Shown here piece after piece: positions 24,243-33,277 of a stretch of 35,682 nt of DNA (position 1 is the first letter of the stretch; each line of letters opens with the position of its first letter). The notes below the pieces were generated by a model. That model was not told the origin of the DNA, did not search any database, and worked only from the letters and a program-made list of their open reading frames with translations. The translations under genes and the position numbers were made by a program. The stretch spans positions 1 through 35,682 of the forward strand of contig JAFVCQ010000067.1 of assembly GCA_017479085.1 (NCBI GenBank), written 5' to 3'. This DNA is from Lachnospiraceae bacterium. Its GTDB lineage: Bacteria > Bacillota > Clostridia > Lachnospirales > Lachnospiraceae.

Positions 24243-27152
24243 TTGAATATTGCAAACTATACGTTAGTGAAAGAGGAATATATTGAAGAGTTGAATGGAA
24301 CAGCCAGCCTGTTACAGCATGACCGGACGAAGGCGCGTGTTCTGGTGGTGCAGAATGATGATACCAATAAGGTGTTTACGATCGGATTTCGTACCCCGCC
24401 GTCGGATGACACCGGAGTACCGCATGTAATCGAGCACTCTGTCCTTTGCGGTTCTGAAAAATTTCCGGCGAAAGATCCGTTTGTGGAGCTGGCCAAGGGA
24501 TCGTTGAATACATTTCTGAATGCCATGACTTATCCGGATAAGACCGTATATCCGGTTGCTTCGGTGAATGATAAGGATTTTCATAATCTGATGGATGTAT
24601 ATCTGGATGCGGTGTTCCATCCCAATATCTATACAAATGATAAGATTCTCAAGCAGGAGGGCTGGCATTATCACTTAGAGAGGGAAGAGGATCCTATTAC
24701 CTATAACGGTGTGGTATATAATGAAATGAAAGGTGCATATTCCTCGGCAGAACAGCAGCTCATGAGGGCGATTCAGAGTACCATTCTGCCCGATACCGCC
24801 TATGGATGTGAATCGGGTGGAGATCCCAAGGCGATTCCGGATCTGACCTATGCGGCATTTCTGGATTTTCATAAGAAATATTATCACCCTTCCAACAGTT
24901 ATCTGTACCTGTACGGCAAGGTCGATGTGGAGAAGGAACTGCAATTTATACACGAGGAATATCTGAAGGACTATGATTATCAGCAGATTGATTCCGGGAT
25001 TGCTTTGCAGAAAAGCTTTGACAAACCAAGGGAGATTACAACCTGTTATCCTCTCTCGGATGCGGAAACGGAGGAACACAATACGTATCTGAGTTATAAT
25101 ACCGTAGTTGGAACCAGTCTGAACCGGACACTGAATCTGGCATTTATGATACTGGACTATGCACTGATTGATGTGCCGGGTGCTCCGGTCAAGAAGGCCT
25201 TAGTAGATGCGGGAATTTCGAATGATGTGTTCAGTTCGTATGATGACAGTATGCTGCAGCCGTTTTATTCGATTGTGGCAAAGGGCTGTAAGACAGAAGA
25301 TCAGGGACGCTTTGTGCGTGTGATTGAGGAGACTCTGTCCGGAATTATAGAGAATGGATTCGGAGATAAGGTCTTAGAGGCTTCGTTGAACCATTTCGAG
25401 TTCAAGCTGAAGGAGGCCAATTATGGGCGGTATCCAAAGGGTCTTATGTATGGCTTGAATGCGTTTAACAGTTGGCTTTATGATGATGAGGAGCCGTTTA
25501 TGTATCTGAAGTTCAATCAGGAGTTTGAATTTCTAAAAAAACAGATTGGAACCGGATATTTTACGAATCTGCTGAAGGAATATGTGCTTTGTAACCAGCA
25601 TAAGACCATAGTAACCGCTCTGCCGAAAAAGGGAATGAACCGGGAATTGGAGCAGGAGGTAGCAGAAAAGCTGAGGCTCTATAAGCAGAGTCTGGGTGCG
25701 GAGGAGATTGCACAGATGGTTTCTCAGACGAAGGAGCTGATCGCATACCAGTCAGAGCCTTCTACGGAGGAGGATCTGTTGAAGATTCCGTTGCTGGAGC
25801 TTTCCGATATTGGCCGGGAGGCTTATCACATTAAGAACAGGAAGTGTGTGCTTGAAGATATTCCGGTGATCTGTCATGATATCTTTACAAATGGAATTGA
25901 CTATGTGGAATATAATTTTTCGTTGGACAAGGTGCCGCTTGATCTGCTTCCATATGTATCCCTGTTGACGGCCTTGTATAAGGAGGTTGATACGGACAGT
26001 CATAACTACGGGGAACTTGCAAATGAGATCGATCTAAAGACCGGAGGGATTGGCTGCAATGTGGGAACGATTGGCGTCAGGAAAGAACTTGGGGGATATC
26101 GGGCAACTCTTGTGATTCGCACCAAGGTTCTGCATGAGAACCTGGCGGATGCACTGGCACTGATGGAGGAGATTCTGTTCACATCGCATATCACGGACAA
26201 AAAGCGAATGAAAGAGGTATTGGCAGAGATGGTGTCACAGATGAAGATGAACATTCCGGAGAATGGACATACCGCTATGGCCAACCGGGCAATGTCTTAT
26301 TTTTCAGCGGCGGCCTATCTGAAGGAGTGTATGGAGGGGATTACCTTTTATGAGTTTGTATCCGAACTGAACAGGAATTTTGAGGAACGTTATGAGACAA
26401 TCTGTGAACAACTGCGGGCGGCAATACATGCCTTTGCAAAGACAGAGAATCTGATTCTGTCCTATACCGGACTGGATGATATTACAGAGCCGGTACAGAA
26501 TGCAATGGCATCGCTTAAGCAGTATATGAATACAGACCGTACAGATGTCGTCCAACAGCATCTGGTTCTGGAGAGAAGGAATGAGGGCTTTCAGACAGCG
26601 AGCAAGGTTCAGTATGTTGCGACGGCAGGCAATTTCAGTGGGGAGAATTTTGAATATACCGGTGCGTTACAGGTATTGCAGGTGATCTTTTCGTATGATT
26701 ATCTGTGGATTCAGGTGCGGGTGAAGGGGGGAGCATATGGATGTATGTGTAACTTCAACCGACTTGGAGATGCCTTTTTTACTTCCTATCGGGATCCGAA
26801 CCTGACGAAAACCTATGAGGTATATCAGAAAGCGGCAGAGTATGTGAAACAGTTTGAGGCATCTGACCGGGATATGCTCAAGTATATTATTGGCGCTATC
26901 AGTAAGCTGGATGCTCCGATGACCCCGTCGGCAGAGGGTTCCTACAGTTTTCTCTGCTATCTGTCGGGACTGACGGATGATCAGCTCCAGAAGGATCGGG
27001 ATGAGGTGCTGGCCACGGATGTGGAGGCGATTCGGGCATTGGCTCCATATCTGGAAGCGATCTTGTCAAAGCCCTGCATTGCAGCTCTGGGAGATGAGGA
27101 GATGATAAAAAAAGAATCCGCAATGTTTGCCGAGATCAAAACGCTTTCATAA
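24243..27152 (+). CDS. M16C-family zinc metallopeptidase (PreP/Hyp-like)
   Basis: A 969-residue pitrilysin-type peptidase. The inverted zinc motif HVIEH (H61, E64, H65) is present with a distal Glu161 in YNEMKGAYSS. The conserved block GSEKFPAKDPFVELAKGSLNTFLNAMTYPDKTVYP (stated by position, near residues 70-105) places it with PreP/falcilysin, which degrade short peptides inside a closed chamber. A tandem second half carries the inactive M16 repeat. The start is TTG at 24243, with GGAGGG 6 nt upstream. The ATG at 24159 is immediately after the promoter -10 and the ATG at 24207 lacks a ribosome binding site. Confidence 0.92.
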   Translation: MNIANYTLVKEEYIEELNGTASLLQHDRTKARVLVVQNDDTNKVFTIGFRTPPSDDTGVPHVIEHSVLCGSEKFPAKDPFVELAKGSLNTFLNAMTYPDKTVYPVASVNDKDFHNLMDVYLDAVFHPNIYTNDKILKQEGWHYHLEREEDPITYNGVVYNEMKGAYSSAEQQLMRAIQSTILPDTAYGCESGGDPKAIPDLTYAAFLDFHKKYYHPSNSYLYLYGKVDVEKELQFIHEEYLKDYDYQQIDSGIALQKSFDKPREITTCYPLSDAETEEHNTYLSYNTVVGTSLNRTLNLAFMILDYALIDVPGAPVKKALVDAGISNDVFSSYDDSMLQPFYSIVAKGCKTEDQGRFVRVIEETLSGIIENGFGDKVLEASLNHFEFKLKEANYGRYPKGLMYGLNAFNSWLYDDEEPFMYLKFNQEFEFLKKQIGTGYFTNLLKEYVLCNQHKTIVTALPKKGMNRELEQEVAEKLRLYKQSLGAEEIAQMVSQTKELIAYQSEPSTEEDLLKIPLLELSDIGREAYHIKNRKCVLEDIPVICHDIFTNGIDYVEYNFSLDKVPLDLLPYVSLLTALYKEVDTDSHNYGELANEIDLKTGGIGCNVGTIGVRKELGGYRATLVIRTKVLHENLADALALMEEILFTSHITDKKRMKEVLAEMVSQMKMNIPENGHTAMANRAMSYFSAAAYLKECMEGITFYEFVSELNRNFEERYETICEQLRAAIHAFAKTENLILSYTGLDDITEPVQNAMASLKQYMNTDRTDVVQQHLVLERRNEGFQTASKVQYVATAGNFSGENFEYTGALQVLQVIFSYDYLWIQVRVKGGAYGCMCNFNRLGDAFFTSYRDPNLTKTYEVYQKAAEYVKQFEASDRDMLKYIIGAISKLDAPMTPSAEGSYSFLCYLSGLTDDQLQKDRDEVLATDVEAIRALAPYLEAILSKPCIAALGDEEMIKKESAMFAEIKTLS

Positions 27153-27222
27153 AATGGATTCGTTTCTGCAACAGTTTGAAGAAAAAACCTCACTTATCAG
27201 ATAAATGTAAGGAGGATGGAAT

Positions 27223-28305
27223 ATGAGAATGAATGGAAGAAAGAATGCAAAAAAGTTTATGACACTCTGGCTCCTGACGGGATTGCTTGCCGGCGGACTG
27301 ACGGGCTGTGGCGGCGGGTATCGTGACAATGCGACCGGCACTGCTGCGGTCAATCAGGACAGTGCCTACGAATCGGCTGTGTATGATGATGTTGGCGATA
27401 ACGCCGCATATGAAGAAATAGAATATGACGGGGGCGAGATCTACGGATTAGCCGATCAGGATATCGGTCAGACGACGAACAAAAGCACTGCAGGTCAATC
27501 TTCCTCAAGGACCGGTCAAAATAGTGATGCGGATGTTTCAATGTCGCATAATAAGATCATCAAGCGATATTCCTTTGCTTATGAGACAGAGGAATTTGAT
27601 AAGGCCTATGCATATTTAAAGGAACAAATCAGGCAGTATCAGGGTTATATCTCCGAATCGGAGATTGAGGGAACCGGTAGTCGGAGGCTGATGCTCACGG
27701 CCCGGATTCCTGCGGATGTCAGTGACGATTTTACCGGTTCTCTGGGAGAGGTGGGTACCCTGCTTGAACAGTCAGAGTCCGCAGAGGATATTACCCTGCA
27801 GTATGCGGATACAGAGAGCAGGATAACCTCGCTGAAGACGGAACAGCAACGGTTGAATGAACTGCTCAAAGAGGCGGACAGTCTGGAGACGGTGATCGAG
27901 CTGGAGGATCGGCTGACAGATGTGCGGTATGAATTGGAGAGCTACCAATCCCAAAAGAATCTGTATGATGATCTGGTTGCATATAGTACGGTTAACATAA
28001 GTGTGAACGAAGTGGCATATACCGTTCCGGTAGATGACCGGACTGTTTTGTCCCGGATTCGAACCGGATTGGAGAGTTCCCTTCGGGATGTCAAGATGGA
28101 TTTGGAGAATTTTATAGTAGGGCTGATTATTTCACTGCCATATCTGATCATATGGGCAGTTGTTCTGTTTGTGATCTTCCGGATTGGAAGACGGATTCAT
28201 AGAAAGCGGAAGCTGCGCAGGCAACGGAAACAACAGATCAAACAGGAAGAGCAGGAACACAGCACTGCCGGTCCTGAAAAAAAGAAGGATGAGGAGCAAA
28301 AGTAA
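27223..28305 (+). CDS. DUF4349 lipoprotein
   Basis: A 360-residue lipoprotein. The signal peptide ends with lipobox LTGC, lipidated Cys29. A low-complexity Ser/Asp/Tyr-rich linker follows (to about 105), then a DUF4349-type domain with coiled coil (about 105-280: KRYSFAYETEEFDKAYAYLKEQI, DRLTDVRYELESYQSQKNLYDDL), a membrane helix (about 297-320) and a basic cytosolic tail. Two membrane attachments, lipid and helix, fit a surface sensor. The function is not known. GGAGG precedes the ATG. Confidence 0.85.
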   Translation: MRMNGRKNAKKFMTLWLLTGLLAGGLTGCGGGYRDNATGTAAVNQDSAYESAVYDDVGDNAAYEEIEYDGGEIYGLADQDIGQTTNKSTAGQSSSRTGQNSDADVSMSHNKIIKRYSFAYETEEFDKAYAYLKEQIRQYQGYISESEIEGTGSRRLMLTARIPADVSDDFTGSLGEVGTLLEQSESAEDITLQYADTESRITSLKTEQQRLNELLKEADSLETVIELEDRLTDVRYELESYQSQKNLYDDLVAYSTVNISVNEVAYTVPVDDRTVLSRIRTGLESSLRDVKMDLENFIVGLIISLPYLIIWAVVLFVIFRIGRRIHRKRKLRRQRKQQIKQEEQEHSTAGPEKKKDEEQK

Positions 28306-28333
28306 GACACGGTACAGGTTAAGAGGAGAGAGT

Positions 28334-29236
28334 ATGAAAAAGTTCAAATCAGGCTTTGTGACGATTATTGGAAGACCGAATGTGGGAAAATCGACTCTGA
28401 TGAATCATTTGATCGGGCAGAAGATCGCGATTACCAGCAACAAGGCACAGACCACGAGAAACCGGATTCAGACGGTATATACGTCGGAGGAGGGACAGAT
28501 CGTCTTTTTGGATACTCCGGGGATCAACCGGGCGAAGAATAAGCTGGGGGAGTATATGCTCAATGCAGCGGAGAATACCCTGAAAGAGGTGGACGTGATT
28601 CTGTGGCTGGTGGAACCGGTTACCTTTATTGGTGGCGGAGAGAGATATATCATAGAAAAGCTGAAACAGGTTGCAACGCCGGTGATTCTTGTGATTAATA
28701 AGGTGGATACCGTGACAGAACAGGCTGTTTTTCAGGCAATTACCACATATAAGGAGGTCTGTGATTTTAAGGAGATCGTACCGGTATCTGCACTGAGAGA
28801 CCGCAATACAGACGAACTAATTCGAACGATTTTCTCCTGTCTGGAGGAAGGGCCTCAATATTATGATCCGGATACGATTACCGATCAGCCGGAGCGTGCT
28901 ATTGCAGCAGAGATTATCCGGGAAAAAGCACTGCGCTGCTTAGATCAGGAGGTTCCGCACGGAATCGCAGTAATGATAGACCGGATGAAGGATCGGGAGA
29001 ACGGAAGAATTGTGGATATGGATGCTACGATTGTCTGTGAACGGGCGTCGCATAAGGGGATTATCATTGGAAAACAGGGGAGTATGCTGAAAAGGATCGG
29101 AACGCAGGCGAGACAGGATATTGAACGGCTGTTGGATACGAAAGTGAATCTGAAGCTTTGGGTCAAAGTCAAAAAAGACTGGAGGGACAGTGAGTTTTTA
29201 CTCAAGAATTATGGTTATCAAAATACGGATTACTGA
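28334..29236 (+). CDS. era: GTPase Era
   Basis: A 300-residue essential GTPase in 16S rRNA maturation and 30S assembly. G1 GRPNVGKS (13-20), switch region QTTRNRIQ, G3 DTPG, G4 NKVD, G5 SAL, then a KH domain with GKQGSMLKRIG and the typical end VKVKKDWRDSE. The ATG at 28334 follows GAGGAGAG; the upstream in-frame ATG at 28184 overlaps the DUF4349 gene and is rejected. It is followed by a hairpin and recO, the usual Firmicute order. Confidence 0.97.
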   Translation: MKKFKSGFVTIIGRPNVGKSTLMNHLIGQKIAITSNKAQTTRNRIQTVYTSEEGQIVFLDTPGINRAKNKLGEYMLNAAENTLKEVDVILWLVEPVTFIGGGERYIIEKLKQVATPVILVINKVDTVTEQAVFQAITTYKEVCDFKEIVPVSALRDRNTDELIRTIFSCLEEGPQYYDPDTITDQPERAIAAEIIREKALRCLDQEVPHGIAVMIDRMKDRENGRIVDMDATIVCERASHKGIIIGKQGSMLKRIGTQARQDIERLLDTKVNLKLWVKVKKDWRDSEFLLKNYGYQNTDY

Positions 29237-29279
29237 TTCATACATGGAAGCCTGAATGTACTGCAATTTGCGACTTGAA

Positions 29280-29320
29280 AGACGGTAAAGAGGGGGAGTG
29301 CTTTCCCTTCTTTACCGTTT
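29280..29320 (+). terminator. Hairpin between era and recO
   Basis: ACGGTAAAGAGGGGGA pairs with the downstream CTTTCCCTTCTTTACCGT to make a stem of about 16 bp with wobble pairs and a 5-nt loop, ending in TTTC. It is probably a terminator, though the T run is short. Confidence 0.65.
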
Positions 29321-29344
29321 CTGGTGTGGAGGGAAGAGGGATAG

Positions 29345-30085
29345 ATGCGTGATAAACTGGAATTGACCGGCATGGTGTTGAGCAGCATGGTGATCGGGGA
29401 TTATGATAAGCGTTTGGTGATTCTGACAAAAGAACGGGGAAAGATTACAGCGTTTGCCAAGGGTGCCAGAAAACCCGGCAGCCCTTATCTGGGAATCTGC
29501 GAGCCCTTTAATTGCGGAACGTTTACTCTGTTAGAGGGGTATGATGCATACCGTTTGCTGGGAGCAGAGATCAGGGAGTATTTTCCGGAGATCAAACATG
29601 ATATTGATGGCATCTGCTATGGAACTTACTTTTGCGATGTACTGGAGTACCTGTGCGTGGAAGGAATTGGTGATGTCAATGTATTGAATCTGTTGTATGT
29701 GACTCTGAAAGCATTGGGAAAACAGGAAATTCCGAATCATCTGGTTCGAAGAATTTTTGAATTGAAGGTGCTTGCATTAGATGGGGAGGCTATGGAGGTA
29801 TTTTCCTGTGTCCGTTGTCGGAAGGAGGAACCAAAGGCATTCTATCTTCCGGGCAATGGTCTGTTATGTGGAAGCTGTGCGATTCAGATAAAAAACAGTT
29901 ATGATCTGACGGAGTCTGCGATCTATACCCTGCAGTACATATTAAGTGCACCGATGAATCGTCTCTATACCTTTCAAGTCAAAGATACGGTATTGGAAGA
30001 ATTGGATCATGTGATTGGTTCCTATTTTGAAAAACATGTGCCGAGAAAATTCAATTCTTTGGAAATTCTTACGTCTTTGTCTTGA
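29345..30085 (+). CDS. recO: DNA repair protein RecO
   Basis: A 246-residue RecFOR-pathway protein that anneals ssDNA and loads RecA. An N-terminal OB fold (TGMVLSSMVIGDYDKRLVILTKERGKI) is followed by a helical domain with a four-Cys zinc site, C155-x2-C158 and C175-x2-C178. The start follows GGAGGGAAGAGGG. Length is typical. Confidence 0.95.
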   Translation: MRDKLELTGMVLSSMVIGDYDKRLVILTKERGKITAFAKGARKPGSPYLGICEPFNCGTFTLLEGYDAYRLLGAEIREYFPEIKHDIDGICYGTYFCDVLEYLCVEGIGDVNVLNLLYVTLKALGKQEIPNHLVRRIFELKVLALDGEAMEVFSCVRCRKEEPKAFYLPGNGLLCGSCAIQIKNSYDLTESAIYTLQYILSAPMNRLYTFQVKDTVLEELDHVIGSYFEKHVPRKFNSLEILTSLS

Positions 30086-30110
30086 AATATTATGTATTTG
30101 TGTGTAAAAT
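30082..30110 (+). promoter_or_regulatory. Promoter for the lipoprotein and glyS genes
   Basis: TTGAAA-17-TAAAAT, with the -35 overlapping the recO stop codon. Confidence 0.65.
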
Positions 30111-30164
30111 GTATGAAGTTGAGACAACAGCATACAATTTCAGGATAATTAGAGGTGTGATAGG

Positions 30165-30737
30165 ATGGATAGGATATGTGAGATGGTTACGGTAGTTTTG
30201 CTTATGAGTCTGTTGACAGGCTGTGGGAATACGGCAAAGGACTATCAGGAGAACACATTGATCATAAACAGAAATGACTCCATTCTGGAGGTTGCAGTGG
30301 AGGATTTTCAGGACTCACAGGTGAAGCAGGAGGAGTTGGAGGCTTATATCAAGGGGCAGATCGATGCATACAACGAGAAGAATGGGAAGAAGATCCGTAT
30401 GCGCTCCATAGATGCCGAAGATCTGAGTCAGGTCAGGCTGGTGTTAAGCTATGAGGATATGGACAGCTATAATGGTTTCAACGAACAGGATTGTGCGTTG
30501 GAGGAGTATGCCAATGTGGAGACAGGCAGTCTTAAGGGTACTTATACCTCACCGGATGGAACGCAGGTGAACATGGATGAATTGACGGAAGTGCAAAATG
30601 CAAGAGTGCTTATGGTGGAAGCAGCCATAGATATTGTTGTAAAAGGAGAGATTCTCTGTTTTAATGAGGAGATTTCTGTAAAGGATCAGATTGCCACATC
30701 GACAGGCAATGGCACAGCGGTTATTATTTTCAAATAA
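30165..30737 (+). CDS. Lipoprotein of unknown function
   Basis: A 190-residue protein with a short signal peptide and lipobox LLTGC, lipidated Cys20. The mature part is acidic and mixed alpha/beta; no family is recognised. It contains [39 protein letters not shown] at the C-terminal end (described near residues 149-190). It lies 26 bp upstream of glyS and may be co-transcribed with it. GAGGTGTGATAGG precedes the ATG. Confidence 0.75.
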   Translation: MDRICEMVTVVLLMSLLTGCGNTAKDYQENTLIINRNDSILEVAVEDFQDSQVKQEELEAYIKGQIDAYNEKNGKKIRMRSIDAEDLSQVRLVLSYEDMDSYNGFNEQDCALEEYANVETGSLKGTYTSPDGTQVNMDELTEVQNARVLMVEAAIDIVVKGEILCFNEEISVKDQIATSTGNGTAVIIFK

Positions 30738-30763
30738 AAAACATAAAAAGGCAGGGTTGTAAC

Positions 30764-32152
30764 ATGGAAAAGACAATGGACAAGATTGTAGCATTAGCGA
30801 AGGCAAGAGGATTTGTATATCCCGGTTCGGAGATCTATGGCGGATTGGCCAATACATGGGACTATGGGAATCTTGGTGTGGAGCTTAAGAACAATGTAAA
30901 GAGAGCATGGTGGAAAAAGTTCATTCAGGAAAATCCCTATAATGTAGGAGTGGATTGTGCAATTTTGATGAATCCGCAGACGTGGGTTGCATCCGGACAT
31001 CTGGGTAGTTTTTCGGATCCATTGATGGACTGTAAGGAGTGTCATGAACGATTCCGTGCGGATAAACTCATTGAAGATTATATGGCAGACAAGGGAATTG
31101 CAATGGACGGTTCTGTGGATTCGTGGTCTCATGAACAGATGGCAGATTATATTGAGGAGAATGCAATCTGTTGTCCGACATGTGGGAAGAAGAATTTTAC
31201 GGAGATTCGTGAGTTCAATCTGATGTTCAAGACCTTTCAGGGCGTGACAGAGGATGCGAAGAATACGATTTATTTAAGACCGGAAACGGCGCAGGGCATT
31301 TTTGTTAATTTCAAGAATGTGCAGCGCACGTCCAGAAAGAAAATCCCGTTCGGGATTGGCCAGATTGGAAAGTCATTCCGCAATGAGATTACACCGGGTA
31401 ATTTCACATTCCGCACGAGAGAATTTGAACAAATGGAACTGGAATTTTTCTGTGAACCGGATACGGATCTGGAGTGGTTTGCATACTGGAAACAGTTCTG
31501 TATTGATTGGTTGAAGGAACTGGGGATGAATCAGGAGGAGACCCGGTACAGAGATCATGATAAAGCAGAATTGTCATTTTACAGCAAGGCAACGACGGAT
31601 ATTGAATACCTGTTTCCGTTTGGATGGGGTGAACTATGGGGAATTGCAGATCGCACCGATTATGATCTGACTCAGCATCAAACGACATCCGGTGAACCGA
31701 TGGAGTATTTTGATGATGAGAAGAAAGTCAAGTATATTCCATATGTCATTGAGCCTTCTCTGGGTGCGGATCGTGTTACGCTTGCTTTTCTTTGCTCGGC
31801 TTATGACGAGGAGGAGCTGGAAGGGGGAGATATCCGAACCGTCCTTCATTTTCACCCGGCATTGGCACCGGTCAAGATAGGGGTTCTTCCATTATCTAAG
31901 AAGCTGGCAGAGGGAGCACAGAAGATCTATACCGAGTTGTCAAAGACTTATAATTGTGAGTATGATGAGCGGGGGAATATTGGAAAACGGTATAGAAGAC
32001 AGGATGAGATCGGAACACCGTTCTGTGTGACCTATGATTTTGAATCAGAGGAGGACGGAGCGGTAACGGTACGTGATCGCGATTCGATGGAACAGGAACG
32101 GGTGAAGATCACAGAGCTCAAGACGTATTTTGAGAAGAAGTTTGCGTATTAA
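30764..32152 (+). CDS. glyS: Glycine--tRNA ligase, single-chain dimeric type
   Basis: A 462-residue class II synthetase charging tRNA-Gly, of the homodimeric (archaeal/eukaryotic and Gram-positive) type. It shows [17 protein letters not shown], motif 2 [38 protein letters not shown], motif 3 [12 protein letters not shown], and the anticodon-binding domain in the last 100 residues. Cys pairs CKECH and CCPTC in the insertion are likely zinc ligands. No T-box is seen upstream. Confidence 0.97.
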   Translation: MEKTMDKIVALAKARGFVYPGSEIYGGLANTWDYGNLGVELKNNVKRAWWKKFIQENPYNVGVDCAILMNPQTWVASGHLGSFSDPLMDCKECHERFRADKLIEDYMADKGIAMDGSVDSWSHEQMADYIEENAICCPTCGKKNFTEIREFNLMFKTFQGVTEDAKNTIYLRPETAQGIFVNFKNVQRTSRKKIPFGIGQIGKSFRNEITPGNFTFRTREFEQMELEFFCEPDTDLEWFAYWKQFCIDWLKELGMNQEETRYRDHDKAELSFYSKATTDIEYLFPFGWGELWGIADRTDYDLTQHQTTSGEPMEYFDDEKKVKYIPYVIEPSLGADRVTLAFLCSAYDEEELEGGDIRTVLHFHPALAPVKIGVLPLSKKLAEGAQKIYTELSKTYNCEYDERGNIGKRYRRQDEIGTPFCVTYDFESEEDGAVTVRDRDSMEQERVKITELKTYFEKKFAY

Positions 32153-32161
32153 ATGTGATGT

Positions 32162-32204
32162 AAAATGCCTTATCAAACGTAGTGTGAGTTTGATAAGGCA
32201 TTTT
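32162..32204. terminator. Bidirectional terminator between glyS and the PocR/MCP gene
   Basis: A perfect 17-bp stem, AAAATGCCTTATCAAAC (32162-32178) and GTTTGATAAGGCATTTT (32188-32204), with a 9-nt loop. The T run is four on each strand. Confidence 0.9.
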
Positions 32205-32239
32205 GTAAAGAAAAGATATTGGATAAAAACGGTTCGTGA

Positions 32240-33025
32240 TCAGGATTTTAGGATTAGGGATTCTAATTCCTTAATGGCTCCGGTGAGTTCTTTCAAGGAT
32301 TGCTTGATGGATTTGTTGATCTCTCCGGAATTGACAGCAAGCTTGCCGACCTCGGCGGCTACAACCGCAAACCCCCGACCGAATTCACCGGCTCTTGCAG
32401 CCTCAATGGATGCATTCAGGGATAAGATATTCTGTTTGCTTTCGATCTTATCAAGCTGATAGGACTTTTCATTGATCTCGCGGATCAAATTGACGGCCCG
32501 GGCCACATCTTCGTCTAATGTATCGATCTTGCCTGTACTGATGGACTTCTGATAATCTGCTGTTGCCATGGTGTTGACGATATCGCCAAGCAGCTTGGCA
32601 GCAGACTGGATGGCACGTTCGGAACGAACCGGAACCTTGTGTAATGCAGCGAGATATTCATCCGGATCTACACCTAATTCAACAGCAATCTGTCGGAATT
32701 CTTCATCATTCGGCTCAGATGGCAGAACCTGACCTCCGATGATCGCACCGATCTTCTGGTCATTGACCACTATATCACAACTAAAATCCATTAATCCGGC
32801 ATGGCAGTGGTAGGTACCGCTGTTGTTGGAATCGCACTTTTTGCAGCGGCTTAACCCCTTCTCACTTCCTCTGGTGTATTTCATGCAAAACTCGGTAAAG
32901 TTGATTGGTTTGGTAACGTATTCACCATTATTATCAACCATAATAGTAGCAAGACCTGTTGCATCTGACCAATCCTGCATGATCTGTTCTACCCGGTCTA
33001 CATTTAAAAAATCTCTGATATTCAT
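32240..33025 (-). CDS. Cytosolic PocR-domain / methyl-accepting sensor protein
   Basis: A 261-residue soluble protein. The PocR ligand-binding domain (about 1-150) has [28 protein letters not shown]61-x2-C64, [14 protein letters not shown] and IGGQVLP; C47, C61, C64, C74 and C83 are the conserved Cys set. The C-terminal part (about 165-261) is an MCP signalling tip ([21 protein letters not shown]) without membrane helices, HAMP or long methylation helices. It could signal to CheA in the cytosol or act without it. The start at 33025 has AAAGGA 12 nt upstream; longer frames lack a ribosome binding site. Confidence 0.87.
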   Translation of the reverse strand: MNIRDFLNVDRVEQIMQDWSDATGLATIMVDNNGEYVTKPINFTEFCMKYTRGSEKGLSRCKKCDSNNSGTYHCHAGLMDFSCDIVVNDQKIGAIIGGQVLPSEPNDEEFRQIAVELGVDPDEYLAALHKVPVRSERAIQSAAKLLGDIVNTMATADYQKSISTGKIDTLDEDVARAVNLIREINEKSYQLDKIESKQNILSLNASIEAARAGEFGRGFAVVAAEVGKLAVNSGEINKSIKQSLKELTGAIKELESLILKS

Positions 33026-33071
33026 AATATGTATACATCCTTTCTTAGTACTGATTTGTGAATAATCAACA

Positions 33072-33112
33072 TATAATGTAAACATTATACATAATTCATG
33101 TGGAAAATGCAA
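33072..33112 (-). promoter_or_regulatory. Promoter with operator-like palindrome for the PocR/MCP gene
   Basis: Minus strand TTGCAT-17-TATAAT (-35 at 33107-33112, -10 at 33084-33089). An 18-bp perfect palindrome (33072-33089, TATAATGT-AA-ACATTATA on the plus strand) covers the -10 and about the start site, a likely binding site for a dimeric regulator. Confidence 0.55.
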
Positions 33113-33186
33113 TAAATATAGGGACATTATTTGAAAAAAATTGAAACCGGTCATAAGAAAAAGATGGAATAAAGTGTAATTTGCGG

Positions 33187-33215
33187 TTGACATTGGAAAA
33201 AAGCTTTGTTATTAT
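33187..33215 (+). promoter_or_regulatory. Strong SigA promoter for the NlpC/P60 gene
   Basis: TTGACA-17-TATTAT with a perfect -35, 62 bp before the ATG. The start would be near 33222. Confidence 0.85.
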
Positions 33216-33232
33216 TACGTGTGAAGAAAACA

Positions 33233-33249
33233 TGTAACAATTTTGTAAC
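33233..33249 (+). promoter_or_regulatory. WalR (YycF)-like box
   Basis: TGTAAC-AATTT-TGTAAC matches TGTWAH-N5-TGTWAH exactly. It lies at about +12 to +28 from the predicted start, a place that in B. subtilis goes with WalR repression. The presence of WalRK in this organism is not shown here. Confidence 0.6.
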
Positions 33250-33277
33250 AAATGAAAGAGATTAAAAGAGGTGTGAT

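Noticed and set aside
28184..28333. N-terminal extension of Era
   Set aside because: It would overlap the DUF4349 gene; Era proteins begin just before GRPNVGKS.
30600..30763. T-box upstream of glyS
   Set aside because: Only 26 bp separate it from the preceding coding sequence, with no T-box sequence or terminator.
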